A DNA stretch of 64,000 bases from Nephrocerus scutellatus (lineage: Eukaryota > Arthropoda > Insecta > Diptera > Pipunculidae): assembly GCA_947095585.1 (NCBI GenBank), contig OX352765.1, positions 20,862,254 to 20,926,253 of the forward strand. Direction: 5' to 3'. A program made the position numbers and the translations under genes. Below the pieces are notes generated by a model. It saw nothing but the letters and a program-made list of their open reading frames with translations, did not search any database and had not been told where the DNA came from. Each line of letters opens with the position of its first letter. Position 1 is the first letter of the stretch. Positions 1-12,700 of the stretch are shown here, piece by piece.

Positions 1-249
1 GAAAAGGACTAAATTTCACGTATGTAGCGTAAATGGAAGTAATTGAGCGTCATTTTTTATGGGTGAACTCATTTAATTGAACACTATGGCTACAAAAGCG
101 AGACGACTAGAATGGCCTCAACAATCTCTTCATTAGGACTATAAGATGGTAGAGGGAGCTTCTCAGATCGATATACTGATAGTTGTAATTCAGTCTAAGC
201 ACTAAGTTATCTTAAAAGCCCAATAGTATGCAATATTAAATGAAGTTCT

Positions 250-545
250 TTCAGTCATAAGCTAATTTAAAAATAGACTGTATAAACCACATTTAACATT
301 GCATACCTTTTCGATATGTTAATGCAATGCGTTGATTGAGTACTTTTCTCAGTTTCCCATCTCCTACCCTACCCCTATGAATAAAATAAAGCTAACGCTA
401 TTGTAATTTCCATCAAATTTTGACTGGTAGAAGACGAGATATACGACATGGAGAACTGACAAATAAGTGTACAAACGTACAAACGTACAAACGTAAAACG
501 TACAAACGTAAAACGTAAAACGTACAAACGTACAAACTAACAAAT
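250..545. repeat. Dispersed repeat module with a short ACAAACGT tandem array
   Basis: Two blocks here recur near 15.87-16.00 kb and 16.74-16.89 kb: an AAATAGACTG...AAACCACATTT block (about 270-320) and a CATCAAATTTTGACTGGTAGAAG block (about 411-450). Between about 472 and 540 the sequence is a run of ACAAACGT and AAACGT units. The order of blocks differs between copies, so this looks like an old, rearranged non-autonomous transposon. I cannot assign a superfamily. Bases 1-250 show nothing else I recognise. Confidence 0.5.
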
Positions 546-729
546 GTAGACACGCAAGCCGAAAAAATTTTCTTGTCCTCTGATGGTTAGGTTCGCCCAT
601 CGGACTGGCAATAAACTGGTCACATAATGACAATAGTGGTATGGATGAAATTTCTGATACGATCACAAACATCATTAACGAATGTACCTCTTACAGTACT
701 AAGTGTATCAAGCCAAAGGAAAATGAATG

Positions 730-2320
730 GTATAATTTAAGCTGCCAAGAGGATACTATGAACCGGGAGGTTTGCTTTCGGTTACATTAAAATCATTGTG
801 GATAACCGAACAATATTTAGATGAAGTAAGAAATAATTGCAATGCTTACCTGTGGGATGTGATGGTAGACGACTCACTTGATGATTTGCTTAATCCGTTT
901 GCCAAAAGATCTGTCTGCAGAGGAACCCTGCAAGGCGGAGTCCTATCCTCCCTCTTATGGAACTAAGTTGTGAATGAGCTGCTGATATGCCTGAAAAGGA
1001 AGGGTTCCGGAGTGGTCGCTTATGTGGATGACAATGCTTTTGCCGTCTCAGGAAAGCACCCTCTTACCTTACAGAAACTCCTACAAAATGCTCTCAACAA
1101 CCTAACTAGATGGGCAGATCGTTGTGGCTTAGGAATAAATCTCCACAAAACTCAAGTTGTCCTCTTCTCCAGGAAATACAAAGTCACACATTTTGACCCT
1201 CCCTCTATGAAGCGCATAAGCTTAGATTTCTCTGAAGAAGTCTTAACACGATTCTATACAATCGTGACAAGCACACCAGATCCAAAGTTCAGCGTGTTTA
1301 TATATGAACGGAGCACTTTGTACAATTTTCTCCGCCACATTCACATCTCACTCTAGACATTCTCTTAAACCTTACACCAGTCGACATCTTCATCAGCAAA
1401 CAAGTAGCTGCTATCGCGGCTATTCGCTTTAGAGCAGCCTCACACTGGACCAATAATGAAATCGGACACTCCTCTGTTTTGAGTTCGGTCAGGATTCCAC
1501 TGGGGAACACAGACTATATACCAGTCCCTCCCCTCCGGCTCACATGGAAGGTACATTACTTGGAATAAATAAAAAACTGATGATGCGGTTAGCGGACGTG
1601 TTCCAAGTAGAAATAATGGCGATTTAAGAAGTTTTATCTTGGCTGAAGAGAAATGTTATGTCCTCATCTTCTCGGATAGCCAAGCCGCACTAAATTCCCT
1701 GGGATCAGTCTCTACGAACTCTATTGTAGCCCTCAATTGCCGATCATCTTTCAAGGAGAATGCGGAGCAGTTAAACATTCACATGTGTTGGGTGCCGGGG
1801 CATAGAGACAATCAGGAAAATTGTAAGGCTGATGAACTCGCCAAACATGGATATACATCACCAATTTTAGCTTTAAAAGGTTATTAAGGCATACCAACCG
1901 CTACATGCAAACTCACGTTAAAGTAGGAAGCTACTCAGAAATGAAACAGCTTGTCTAGCGACAAAGCACATATGGTCCAAGCTAGATCCGAAAATTGTTT
2001 GATCATCGGTGCTGTGTCATCACTGCGTACACTGTCTTATGCATGCAGCAAGGCTTGGCGTATTCTCAAACGACTTCTGCAGAATCTGCATGGACCAGAG
2101 GAGGAGGATACTATTGTCCACCTTCTCTTTACGTGTATAGTCTCAAAAACCAAAATTCAATTCAATTACCATAACGATCTGACCAACACAGACATTAGTA
2201 GTCTGGTGCGCTTCTTACAAAACTCTTAATGGTTCAACGATTTAGGGGGGGACGGGGGAAATATTTTCTCAATCCAACAATGGACTATTACTGATCTAAT
2301 AGGAATAAGAATGTCCGATT
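730..2320 (+). mobile_element. Degenerate non-LTR retrotransposon (R1/I-type LINE), RT to 3' end
   Basis: Frameshifted pieces of one LINE second ORF run in order along the plus strand. At 772-1190 there is the end of a reverse transcriptase: a QGGVLSSLLWN motif, then AYVDDN carrying the YxDD active site, then WADRCGLGINLHKTQVVLFSRK. At 1639-1887 there is an RNase H domain with FSDSQAALNS and WVPGHRDNQENCKADELAKHG. At about 2040-2230 comes a cysteine/glutamate-rich tail with EEEDTIVHLLFTCI and a DLTNTDISSLVRFLQNS block. Stops and frameshifts break it in several places, so it is not functional. The same family recurs at 51.1-52.0 kb, and its 3' end recurs at 32.9-33.2 kb. Bases 2320-3700 contain no recognisable gene. 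Confidence 0.85.
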
Positions 2321-3711
2321 TTCTATACCGACTGCCTCTTTACTAATTTTGTTTTAAAAAGAGCTTGATACAAAACTCTGTCAAATTCCTTGGAATGCCT
2401 TTTGTTGTTGTTTGTCCATTTTACGTGCAAACATACTACACGAATGTTCCCAAGAAGCCCTGGATTTGTTGCGCCAATTATCATTACAGATGAGTTTAAA
2501 AGTCAAAGGAACTGTAGCTAACTTAACGCTCAGTCGAGAAACCTTATTGAACAAATGGGACGTCCCAATTGAAAAAACCCTTTCCATAAACAATAGAAGA
2601 TATTTAGCTAATCAGCTGCACGGGCCGACAGATAATACAGAAAACACAGGACACAAATTGGTAAAAAGTTAATTACCTGGAAGCATTTCTGATGACATTA
2701 ACGCACCAAAACGAAGGTTGTTTTCCATCACATCAGTGTAACACCATATGCGCCGCCTGCCAATGATTGCAATTAACGTAGGCGATGATCGTTGACAAAT
2801 CTCATTTTAATTAAGACATTATTAACCCCAATCAAATGATACGCATACGTATGTCGCCTCGTATATTGGGAAGGTAATATGCTTGCGCAGTTTGTGCACC
2901 CTGTAATTAACATTAGCTTGGAAAGGAATACTCACACAATTCAGTTCACACAACTTCCCACTTGATGGTTAAAATTACAAACTATGAAAATAATTGACAC
3001 CTTCGTCAGTCAGACAGTCATCAGTCATGGTTTGCGACGACCAACCTCTGGTTGGTGTTATTTGTTATTAAAAAATTACTACAAAAAACGGGTTAATTAA
3101 CAATTAACAAAGTGGAACGTTAATGTCATATTTATTATAATAGAATATATTAACTACAGTGTTCAATGACCAACCAAATAGCTCCTTCTCGGTTGTGAGT
3201 CATTTTAACAGATCATAATTAAAATTTACAGCAAAATAGCACACAAAATGGCAACAACAACAAAATATTCAGTTCTCTTTGTGCGTGCAGGCCGGACGAT
3301 GCTTAAATGACTACTGTCGTGCACCAGGGGCTACCCGCTGAGAACTTATTAGTGTGCTGATATTGCACCTTTAGTGCTGAAAGCAGCTGCAGGAGAAAAA
3401 TCATACCTTACCCATATCATCTCTTGCCACATCGATGATAACTCCTTTCGTGAAAACTTCAAGTAGAGGCCTACTCGCACGTATAAACACAAAACATAAA
3501 TAAGAGCTTCATCATCGTCTTCGTCGTCGTCGACACAGGAGTGCAGCAATAACACCAGCGGGGCAGCCTATAGCCTGCTCTCCACTAATGTGATCGAGGT
3601 GATGCGAGCTACGGAAATCTTCTTCCCAAGGTTTTGGCACTTCCCGCCAGCGATGCGCTGCGTAAAGACGCATAAAGCCAAATTGCAGTGCGCGATTAAA
3701 TTTTTTTTTAC

Positions 3712-3960
3712 CTATAAGAGAGTAGTTTGATAAGTCGGTTGCTTTTTGAATAAAAGATAATTTTTTGGAAACAGGAAATATTCGCAGTGGGCTAAATCTG
3801 GAGAATATGCTGGATTGGGTAGCAGCTCGTAGCCCAATTTATGGAGTTTTGCCATGGTGACAACACACGTGTGCACCCATAGTTTTGCCTGGATCAGCGC
3901 TTTTTTATTCAATTGGGACAAAAGTTTATCATCGGTGGAGACTTTAATGCTATCAAGGTT
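3712..3960 (-). mobile_element. Mariner transposase C-terminal fragment, catalytic residue changed
   Basis: Read on the minus strand, this encodes VHTCVVTMAKLHKLGYELL followed by YSPDLAHCEYFLFP. It matches the C-terminal catalytic part of mariner-family transposases, where the usual text is SPDLAP(C/N)DYFLFP. The last acidic residue of the D,D34D triad is E here instead of D, and P is replaced by H two residues earlier. No N-terminal DNA-binding domain is visible nearby. It is a dead fragment. Confidence 0.8.
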
Positions 3961-4019
3961 AACAACAACCAAAGGGAAGATAACTCCTTAACGCAATGAT
4001 TAATAAAGGGTGCGAAACC

Positions 4020-4520
4020 TTATTTATCACCTATCCTACCGTCTCTGAGTGAGAGCATTATTCAGAATGTAAGTAATTCAGCTCTTACTAATAAAAGCGC
4101 GGACTGGGTAAGCTCCAAATCAAGCCTTTGAGAGAAGATAGAAACACATACACCAATACGATCTAAAGAGCAACTAATTGATTCAGAGCTTGAGCAAATT
4201 ATTAAAGATATCAAAATCGCAGCTTGGAAAACATTTGGTGTGTTTTCAATCTAAAAAAAAAGATTAAAGGGTAACTACTATCCTCTCAAAATTAGGAAAT
4301 TAATTGCTGAAAAGCGAGCAAAAGCGAGAAAGAAATGGCACCAAAACAGAGCCCATCAGGATAAAAATAAGTTTAGCACAGCAAGTTGGACAAACAATTA
4401 AGGAACTTAAAGATTCTGAAATTAATTCCTTCTTAATCGCTCTGGAAAGAGACCAATTGCTCCCATTCCTCCAATCAAACAACAGGATGGAAAGTGGGCT
4501 AAAAGCAACAAGCAAAAATT
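4020..4520 (+). mobile_element. Jockey-clade LINE fragment (between endonuclease and RT)
   Basis: The plus strand carries a chain of short reading frames that together resemble the linker of Jockey-type ORF2 proteins: PIRSKEQLIDSELEQIIKDI, AAWKTFG, KIRKLIAEKRAKARKKWHQN, TIKELKDSEINSF, and PIPPIKQQDGKWAKSNKQK. The match stops abruptly at about 4518, where the GTGGCTGTGTGG-rich start of the next repeat begins. Frameshifts and stops are present. The clade assignment comes from remembered family patterns. Confidence 0.6.
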
Positions 4521-5771
4521 GTGGCTGTGTGGGTTTGTGGCTGTGTGGATTTGTGTGTCATGGAATCTTGCGATCAATTTTTAATCCACTTCCCATAGCC
4601 CGATTTTATTAAAATGCACACATCTATATTTCCGGTGACAATACTTTCTATTAAAATTTGAGGCCCCTCGGACCTCGGGGTCGGGGGGCTCCCATACAAA
4701 TATTTTAAAAAATTTACCCGATTTTCTTAAAATTTTATACAAATGTGTATCTCCGGTGGAAAACACTTTTTGTAAAAATTTTGGAGAGATTGGGCCCCTG
4801 GGTCGGGGGGCACCCATACAAATCTTATGAAAAAAGTTCCCGATTTTCTTTAAATTTTATACGCGTGTGTATCTCCGATGGACAAAACTTTTTGTAAAAT
4901 TTTTGAAGCGATCGGGCCCCGGGGTCGGGGGGCTCCCATACAAATTATAATTTTCTAATTATCAATTTTTAACGCACTTCCTAAAGCCCGATTTTCCTCA
5001 AATTTTGTACACATGTGTATTTCCGGTGACAATACTTTCTTTTAAAATTTGGAAGTGATCGGGCCCCGGGTGCGTGGGGCACCCATACAAATTTATAATA
5101 AAAATTACCCGATTTTTTTTCAAATTGTACACACATATGTATACCCAATAAACAATACTTTTTCTAAAATTTGGTAGTGATCGAGCCACGGGTTCGGCTG
5201 CAAGGCCCTTATGCATTTTTTTAATTTTTTTTAGTGGCATCAGATACCGTCGTTCCTTAATGACTGTGTGCGGTGTGTGCTGCGCAGTCGGCATGGTTTT
5301 GGTGGTGGAGATAGAGAGAGAGAAATCTTAGCTCACGCACAAATGAACCCAGCAAATGAAACGAGACATAAATGTTTTATGCTTAATTCAACTGACTTAC
5401 TTATTTACTGAATTGTATTTTTATTGATGTCGTTTTTTTTGTTGTCGATATCAACTTACAGATAGAACAACAAGTTTTCACAATATTCTGTCATTTCGCG
5501 TTTTCATAAATTAGTTCAGAGCAGTCAAAGAGTTCTCAAGATAAATGCTCGTGTTTCATATTTGCTCAGAGTATGAGCGTGCTCTAAGTGCTCTGAATAA
5601 AATGATCTTAGCATTTTCAAATTTGACATCTGATGTCAAATGTCTATTTCGATTATTTTCTCCTACAATAAAAAAAAAAAAAAAAAAAAAATTACCCAGG
5701 ATCGAGGGGCTCCCATATGAATACGATTAGAGAATTTAGATGAAAAATTTTAATTTTTATGGGTTGTTTTT
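4519..5771 (+). repeat. VNTR-bearing interspersed repeat, copy 1 (five tandem units)
   Basis: The element starts with a GTGGGTTTGTGG-rich stretch, then TTGCGATCAATTTTTAA, then a tandem array whose units begin CCCGATTTT at 4599, 4717, 4839, 4987 and 5108 (spacing 118, 122, 148 and 121 bp). Each unit contains an ATGTGTAT core and a GGGCCCCGGGGTCGGGGG core. A unique module follows (about 5190-5771) with a GAGAGAGAG run and an A-rich stretch near 5670-5690. The whole order of parts recurs at 14722-15481 with a single unit. No coding capacity is seen. It may be a Helitron-like or other non-autonomous element. Confidence 0.8.
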
Positions 5772-8039
5772 TTTTTAATGTTCGATTTAGCTTTGTCTCA
5801 TCTTCTGGTGTCCTAGTAGCTAGAAGTCCTCCACACAGTTTCCCGAGTTTTCTTTTTCTTTTAATTTTTAACACCGTCTATTAGTACGCAGCTCTATGGT
5901 TGAAATTTATTGAAAAAATTATTTCATAATTTAAAATTTTTATTGATATGCGAGTACATATTACCTACAAACAAGAAATCATCAAAATCAAGTCTCAAGT
6001 ATAGGACAACGCAGGATTTTTTCTCTCCTATTGTAGATGTATAATAATATGTATGGATATATATGTATGTATATATATATATATAACATTACAATGTGTG
6101 TGCAATCGAACACATCATGATAAATTTACACTTTAAAAGTCAATTTACACTTAACTACATATACGAGTATATTGAGTATTTACGCCAAAAGGTCTGCAGA
6201 GCCTGCAGAAGCCATTTCAAATCGGCAATGGAGCTTGGAGTGTGGATCCAGCACATCAGAATCGTATCCTGCAGCAAATGTAATTTCCCATCATCCGTAG
6301 ACAATAATAAAATGCAAATAAAATCTCCTTAATTGATTGTTTAAGGACTTTGGGGGCATACTGCGGCATGCTGCGCGATTATTTTTGCGATCGAGGAGCA
6401 TAGTAGGTATTGTAAAAACCGTTTCTTTTCAATGGAAAAGCCAAACATTGTTGTTGCGGTTGTGATCATACAATGATCGGCGCTTACTACTGTATACGCT
6501 TATACAAGAAGGTAAGTGAGCCAACGACATCATCTGGCAACGCAGATCAGCAGCAGCTTATAAAGACCTCAGGTGTTTTTCAACTGGTTATGCGTTTGGG
6601 CGTATTTTATTAACTTTTAAGCTATAGTTGTTCCTGTTTTGCTGCACTATTGACGTGCGCAGAGGTCGGAACTGATGCCATCAGACTGCTCGTAAATGCT
6701 TCATTCACTTCAGGTGCTTGCCACAACATGCGGCAGTAGGGTACACACAGAGACAGGCCAAATGATCGAACAGCAGCCAATTATTTGTTGCAAAAACGAA
6801 CTTACAATATTGTTTATCATGTAAGAAGGCTAAAACGCATGCGCAACAGCTCTTCACTTCGAACGAGACTCAACGATTCGCGCGCACCGGGAATCATCAC
6901 CGGGCGTTTCGGTGGTAATCGCCGCGCACAACCAATTCTGAAGGATAATTTATTGCTTTCGGTTGGTGGTAGCCACATTCGCCGCGCATTATCCGCCTCT
7001 GAGTCTATGGAATATTAAACGTCTTCATATCTGGAATAGACGGATGAGCCAGAATTACGATCTTCGTGCTCTATATTTGGAATTCAATCCAATTGCAATT
7101 TAATGGAAAAATTTTGATTGGTTTTTCCAATTTCAATGTATGCATGTTTTCGCTTGGCCTGTCGGTCGTTGAAGTCTGTTCCTTCGGTCAGCGGGCATAA
7201 AATCTTACAAATTGAAAGTTATAAAATACGAAAAAACGTAAACGACGCGTCAGCGAAACGGAAGCAGGAGAAACCATCCCATTGTGAAGAGGTACATCCA
7301 TATATGTATATTCACTTCAATTTCAGGAGTACCTATAACATGCAAGCTTTATGGTAGCAACATCAAAGTTGGCATAGGCATCACACGACAGACAGAAAAG
7401 AAAGACACCTTAAAGGCATTGTTTTGGCCATTAAAACGATGGACTGCTCATCGAAATGGGTAGCACGAGCTTACATACAATGCATTAATCTCGGTTTATC
7501 AGACCGCAGAAAGGATTATATAGAAGTAATTGCACAAATAAATTTTGCATGATATTTGCTCAATTTGCTCAATGTTTGGAATCCATACAATGGGGCGTAT
7601 CGGGGCAAGTTACATATCGGTGACGTTTGCTTATTGAAGATGAAAACTTAATTAAAAATGTTTTGTTGGGCGTTGGCTTTTTCGACTTTTTGGTCAAACA
7701 GACATTTTTTTTGGATGGTAAATGGCTACCCAAGGGTTCGTGAAGTAGCCTATTCTGATGGAATAATTATAGAATCACTTAAGTCCGATGTTCATAGAAT
7801 AATTTATGTATTACAAAAGAGTTTCGGATTTCAAGTAATTGAAGCCAGTGCCAATGAATACTGGCACAGTGGCTCGAAAACACTAATGAATTTTCATTGA
7901 GATATGAGACGCCTTTCTTAGTAAAAAAAAAATAGGAATTTCATAGACCGAACTTTCCAAAAAAATATTATAGGATGATTTAAGTCGATTATAGGATGGG
8001 TAGAAGATTATACGATGGTTATTAGAAAATTACTCATTT
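5772..8039. other. Gene-free interval, AT-rich
   Basis: I see no supported gene or recognisable transposon here. A TATATG/TATA microsatellite lies at about 6055-6085. An open frame of 77 codons at 6785-7018 and one of 80 codons at 7658-7900 have no recognisable motif, no splice context and no similarity I can name. They are left unannotated. Confidence 0.5.
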
Positions 8040-8420
8040 ACCTAGTTGGCACTACGGCGTGAACCCGGGTTTCTCCTGTTAACACGGTCTTTTGCAGACT
8101 GTCCTCCAATTTCGTACACCTATCCTTTGCAGGTCACCCTTCACTTGTGCGCGTCAACGAAGATCTTCTCCGGTCTATCTGAACGCTCTGTCTCTCTGAG
8201 CTCCATTCGAATACTCTGCGGGCCGGAGCATTGAAGTCTATCCGCTATATACAGGTCCTAGTCATTGAATATTCTCCCTTAAAGGTAAGCAGACCAAATA
8301 TCGTCCAAAAAAGTTGTTGTTCAAAGTTTTGAGGGTATCCTCTTACGCCTTCGATATAGTCCATGGTTTAGCGCCATAGAGTAGGGCTGGGGTGATTAGG
8401 GTCTTATACAAAGTATTCTT
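8040..8420 (-). mobile_element. LINE C-terminal fragment (RTE-like endonuclease/RT protein tail)
   Basis: On the minus strand, 8420 down to about 8330 reads LYKTLITPALLYGAKPWTIS in pieces, and 8140 down to 8060 reads QVKGDLQRIGVRNWRTVCK. Both blocks are typical of the thumb and C-terminus of endonuclease/reverse-transcriptase proteins of RTE-like LINEs, where TYGSEAWTL and RTRWLDQV...GVRNWRT blocks are usual. The linking sequence is broken by frameshifts. It is a dead remnant. Confidence 0.55.
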
Positions 8421-8565
8421 AATGGGCCGAAAGAGCTCTAATACACAATTGACTCCTTAGCCCAAATACCCACAAGCATCAGCTAAATAAATACAACTGA
8501 AGTCCATTGTAGTTGGCCCTTAAAAACCAAGACCTAAAACTAACATATAAAGCTAAGGAGAATAG

Positions 8566-8860
8566 GGGAGCCGTGGCTCAGTGGATAAGAGCATGGACTT
8601 CTGAGCAGTGGGTTCGTGGTTCGAATCCCAGTAACACCAAAAGTATTTTTCACGATGTCCCACCTCTTGCGAATGGGTGACAAACGTTCCGAGAGTAATA
8701 ATTACTTGTCACGGAATGGTTCTCAATTCGCCGTTCGGATCCGGCATTAAATTGTAGGTCCCCTCCATTTGCGTACAAAAATATACATGCTCAACACAAA
8801 TGGTTGTGAGAAGCAAGGCCTTGGACCGCAATGGTCTGTCGCGCCGAATATTATTATTAA
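8566..8860 (+). mobile_element. tRNA-derived SINE, copy 1
   Basis: The 5' end is tRNA-like, with an A box (TGGCTCAGTGG) and a B box (GGTTCGAATCC) at the proper spacing for an internal RNA polymerase III promoter. A conserved non-tRNA body follows, containing TTTTTCACGATGTCCCACCT, AGGTCCCCTCCATTTG and TTGGACCGCAATGGTCTGTC, and ending in GCGCCGAATATTATTATTA. Two further copies occur at 19637-19895 (+) and 60059-60333 (-). I could not find a convincing target-site duplication for this copy. Confidence 0.9.
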
Positions 8861-9793
8861 ATTCTTCAATTAAAAAATTATAGCAAACGATTTGTTCAAG
8901 TTGGAATTTTGCACCAAAAAGTTCACATAATTTCTCTTAGATGTCAAATTTCCCCACCGAATTTCTTACTCCATTTACACCTCGCATACTCCCTTGTAAG
9001 TTAACGAACATTTGACGAAACCGACCAAAATCACATTATGGTCACAGTACACGATTTGCATGTAATGAGTCTAAATGGATACGCGGATAATTCCTAGAAA
9101 TAAAGTCAAAATAATTTTCCCGGAGTGTTCCAGACAAAAGCCACTAGTTTTAGTACAAAATGCTTATTGGCACGTGCCTTTACTAAGCAACATTTTGTTG
9201 GTGCGCCTCTGCGCAAAGCTTCAATGACTTTTATCCACAAATCTTAAAATCTTGAACATTTTCAATTGACACTTTGTGCACACAGTCCACAAAATGCTGA
9301 TAAGCTTTTGTCAAGCACAAATATTTTCCAATGTTTGTTCATCTCTGTTGTCATCAGTAGTTCCGCCACGTCCACTCCGCCGCCATTGTAGAAGTGGAAA
9401 ACTTGACATGATTTTCAGGTGTAATGAAAGCGAAACTGTGTTGCATGCCACACAGTTGACAAGGGTTGAGGGAAGTGGCGGGTTTGAATTTTCATCAAAA
9501 CACACTCCAAGGCGCATGTTCCGCAAAAAAACCTCAAAGCTTCAATTCACTGGCTGACGAAATAAGCTTCTCCACAATTTTTAGTCGCAGTTCACCTCAT
9601 TTCCTTAAACAAAGTGCACTGCAAATTTTTGTTTTGCGGAATAATTAATTTATTAATATTGATTTCACAACAAACATACATATACATTTCTGTGACGGAT
9701 TATCTTTGACGGACGAAATCTTCAGAGCGTCACTTCCATTTCGGCAAATCTCCAATTAATAAGGTACTTCTTGGCAATTTCTTACGTGGCAAT
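8861..9793. other. Upstream region of the tetraspan gene
   Basis: No gene or transposon is recognised here. The stretch precedes the first coding exon at 9794 and probably contains its promoter and 5' untranslated exon, but no convincing core promoter element was identified. The 60-93 codon frames between 9276 and 9648 overlap on both strands and show no family motif. Confidence 0.4.
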
Positions 9794-12700
9794 ATGCTTC
9801 TGCAAAAAAATCCGCGCGGCCGATGGAGACAGCTTAAGGACAGAATGTTGGCTCCCATATCGCCCAGGAACTTACGTATGTCAGCTTTGTTAATTGCGAT
9901 CTATCAATTGGTAAGTATTTCATCACATTAACGGGAAAAATAATTTATGGTAATCTGGTAATATGGCTGCGTACCACGTACCCACGACACAAATCGCTTA
10001 CCACCTGCGCACTTACCAATTTTTTTCGCATTTCCCTTTCCAGCTTATCGCCCACATTCTGGTGTTTGTTGTTCTTTTGTGCTTGGCGCACGCCGAGCAA
10101 ATGAAGACAATGCTCGCTCTGGACATTGAGGATCAAAAGGAATATGGATTCTACGATTTGACACCATTCACCAATCAAATGCGTTTGAAGACCGCTTCCC
10201 AGCTGGCCTCTGTGACCGAAGTGCTCCTTTACATTGCGACCACAATCTCGATTATCTATTTGGTCAGTTGTCTTTCGCTGTTCGCTGGAGTGTTCAAGAA
10301 TCGTTCGCAGTTGATTCTACCATGGTTGATTGTGGATTTTGTCTTCATTATTATGTCGATTGTTACAACGTTCTGGTGTGAAAGTAGGAACTATCTTGAA
10401 ATTACCGGCAGCGGCAGAATACGCTTCTGTGAGTATGCGATTGAACTGCTCGGATTAGGTAATTTTTAAACATTTCAGTATAATTGACAAAATTTCCTTT
10501 ATTACATAGGTATTATTATTATTATTTTTATTCTTCCCAATACAAAAAGCTTTTTAAGATTTAATTTACTTGTGTAGAAGAAACTACCGCAAACAATGCT
10601 GCGCTGTAGTGCAAGATCGATGCCGCCCAGCATTGAAAAGTTCTTTTTTCAAACTTTCTCGACTATTTCTGATTGTGCAGTAATTTTTTTAACAGTTGAT
10701 TATAACTTTGATTACTTATTATTTACAAATAACAATAATTGTGAGCCAGAAGGGCGAAGTGTACATTCAAAGGACATAATATTTACTTAAGCGGTAGCAC
10801 TATCTACTTTTTAACTAACCTGGTCGATTTCCAAATAATAACTAACTTTACTGGGATGAAACCGCTGTATTCATACAAATGCAAAACAAGAAGAGAAAAC
10901 TCTTTTTAAAAACTTTTATTTAACTTGACTTTTGTCTTGTACTTTTTCTGTGCATTTGTCTGTATCCTCGATCACTTTGAGGTCCTTTTTAACTAACTTC
11001 CACACGACCTAGAGAGCTGAAATTGTGTGACTCTCTAAGTTCATAATAGCATTTTTTATATTTCGAGTATGACGCGTGTCACGTGGCGCGCGTGTGATGG
11101 GTTTTTTCAACTTCTTTGAGGTCCTTCGTGTGTGTGGTGCGTGTGATAGGTTGAAATTTTTTTTTTTTGACTTCTTTGAGGTCCTTTTTAACCAACTTGA
11201 CTGTGTTGTAAGACGAGGTCGGCCAAATCCTTGTCGCCGCCTGAAGCCGCCAGTTTCTTGATATCTCTGCCACACTCGACGAACGGACAGTCGGCTCAAA
11301 TTTAATTGTCGAGCCACTTCACTTTGGTTCTGCCCCGCATCAATTAGGGCAACCACTTCAGCGGCTACCTCTGGTGTTGTATTCATTTTCTTGTTCCGGA
11401 TGAAGACCGATCAGGCTAAGCGCTTATTTGTGAATGATGACACAATCCCGAAGGAGCGATTTCGGGCTATGCTATTGTATTGTTGTTATTGAATTATTTT
11501 TAGAGCTTAATTCGAGTCATGAAAATTAAACAATCATTGGATTTATTGATATTTTTAAACTTTTGTTGAAAATTGATCAATGTGTACATATTTTGCACCA
11601 AGCCACGTAGTACTGGAATCGATCAATTGTCTCATACCCTCGTGGATTATGTTTGTGATTATATTATAAATCACAATCACATCACTATTGGAATTATGTG
11701 GCCAGCTAAAACTCGTAGACAAATTGTTGAGGCCATTCCAACCGGCTTTCTCATGTAGCCATACCTTTCTTCTAGGAGTTTTTCTTTAACTCTCTTTTTA
11801 ATGTTTGCACTGTGCTCTTTTAAACCTATATTAAAAAAAGATTTAAGTATTACAGAAAGTTATTAATCACAGTACATACATACATGAATACAAGATCTAG
11901 ATTAAGAGTTTGACGACCTTTTCGTGGATGCTCTTTAAACTCCCGAACGTTATAAAAAATATAGCATCGACCTCTCTAATCTGCCCTTCGCAACGAAGAA
12001 ACAACTATGGATGAGCGATATAGTCACATAGGCTTCGTCCAAGATGCAGTCGAAGTAAGTCCTATAGCTGAGATGCTGAGCGTAGATGGGAAAGAGACAC
12101 GTCTTCAAAATGTTGTCATTAGTACTGGTGACTCCATCTTATGAAGTATAGGAACGACTGGTGTGTTGATTAATGTAAACTAGAAACTGAACGTAAGAAT
12201 TTTGCGTACCTAGGCGCAATGCAACAATCTTATACAATGCGGGCACGCGTAGAAAAATATCAAGAGCTCAGAAGATATGAAAAAACAGTTCACCGACGGC
12301 GCCGGCATAAGAAAGCAGCCTGGGAGAGGAATCTAGTCCTTGAGCTAGAACAGTACAGAGAGCGAGGACCACATCAGACGACGCAATTTATACAGCGTTG
12401 ATAATACTGCAAAGACAAAGACGTTAGTCCGATCTTGAAGCGATGTCGAGAGCACTTTCAAGATTTGCTTAATGGCTAACGACGAATCGGATGCTATGGA
12501 AAAGTTTCAAAACTCATCTGTTTATAGAGTTTAAAGCCGCGTATGATGGCATAGACACAGAAACTGTCCATTAGATTTACGTGAGTAGTTGCCTGGAAGG
12601 ATCTAACCCACTGTCCTCTTCGGACGCGAATTGTTTTTTACAACAAACGCGACCTTGATGAGATCTGGCACCAATGAGTATGAGTTCCTGGGCAAAATCG

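Noticed and set aside
6785..7018. 77-codon arginine-rich frame
   Set aside because: No recognisable domain, no splice context and no repeat copy; not enough to call a gene.
8566..8640. Functional tRNA gene at the start of the SINE
   Set aside because: The cloverleaf is imperfect, the body continues for more than 200 bp, and three copies share that body.
9963..10043. Start codon at 9963 giving a 168-residue protein
   Set aside because: A clean TTTCCAG acceptor at 10043 and an in-phase upstream exon 9794-9910 show that this is intron read-through.
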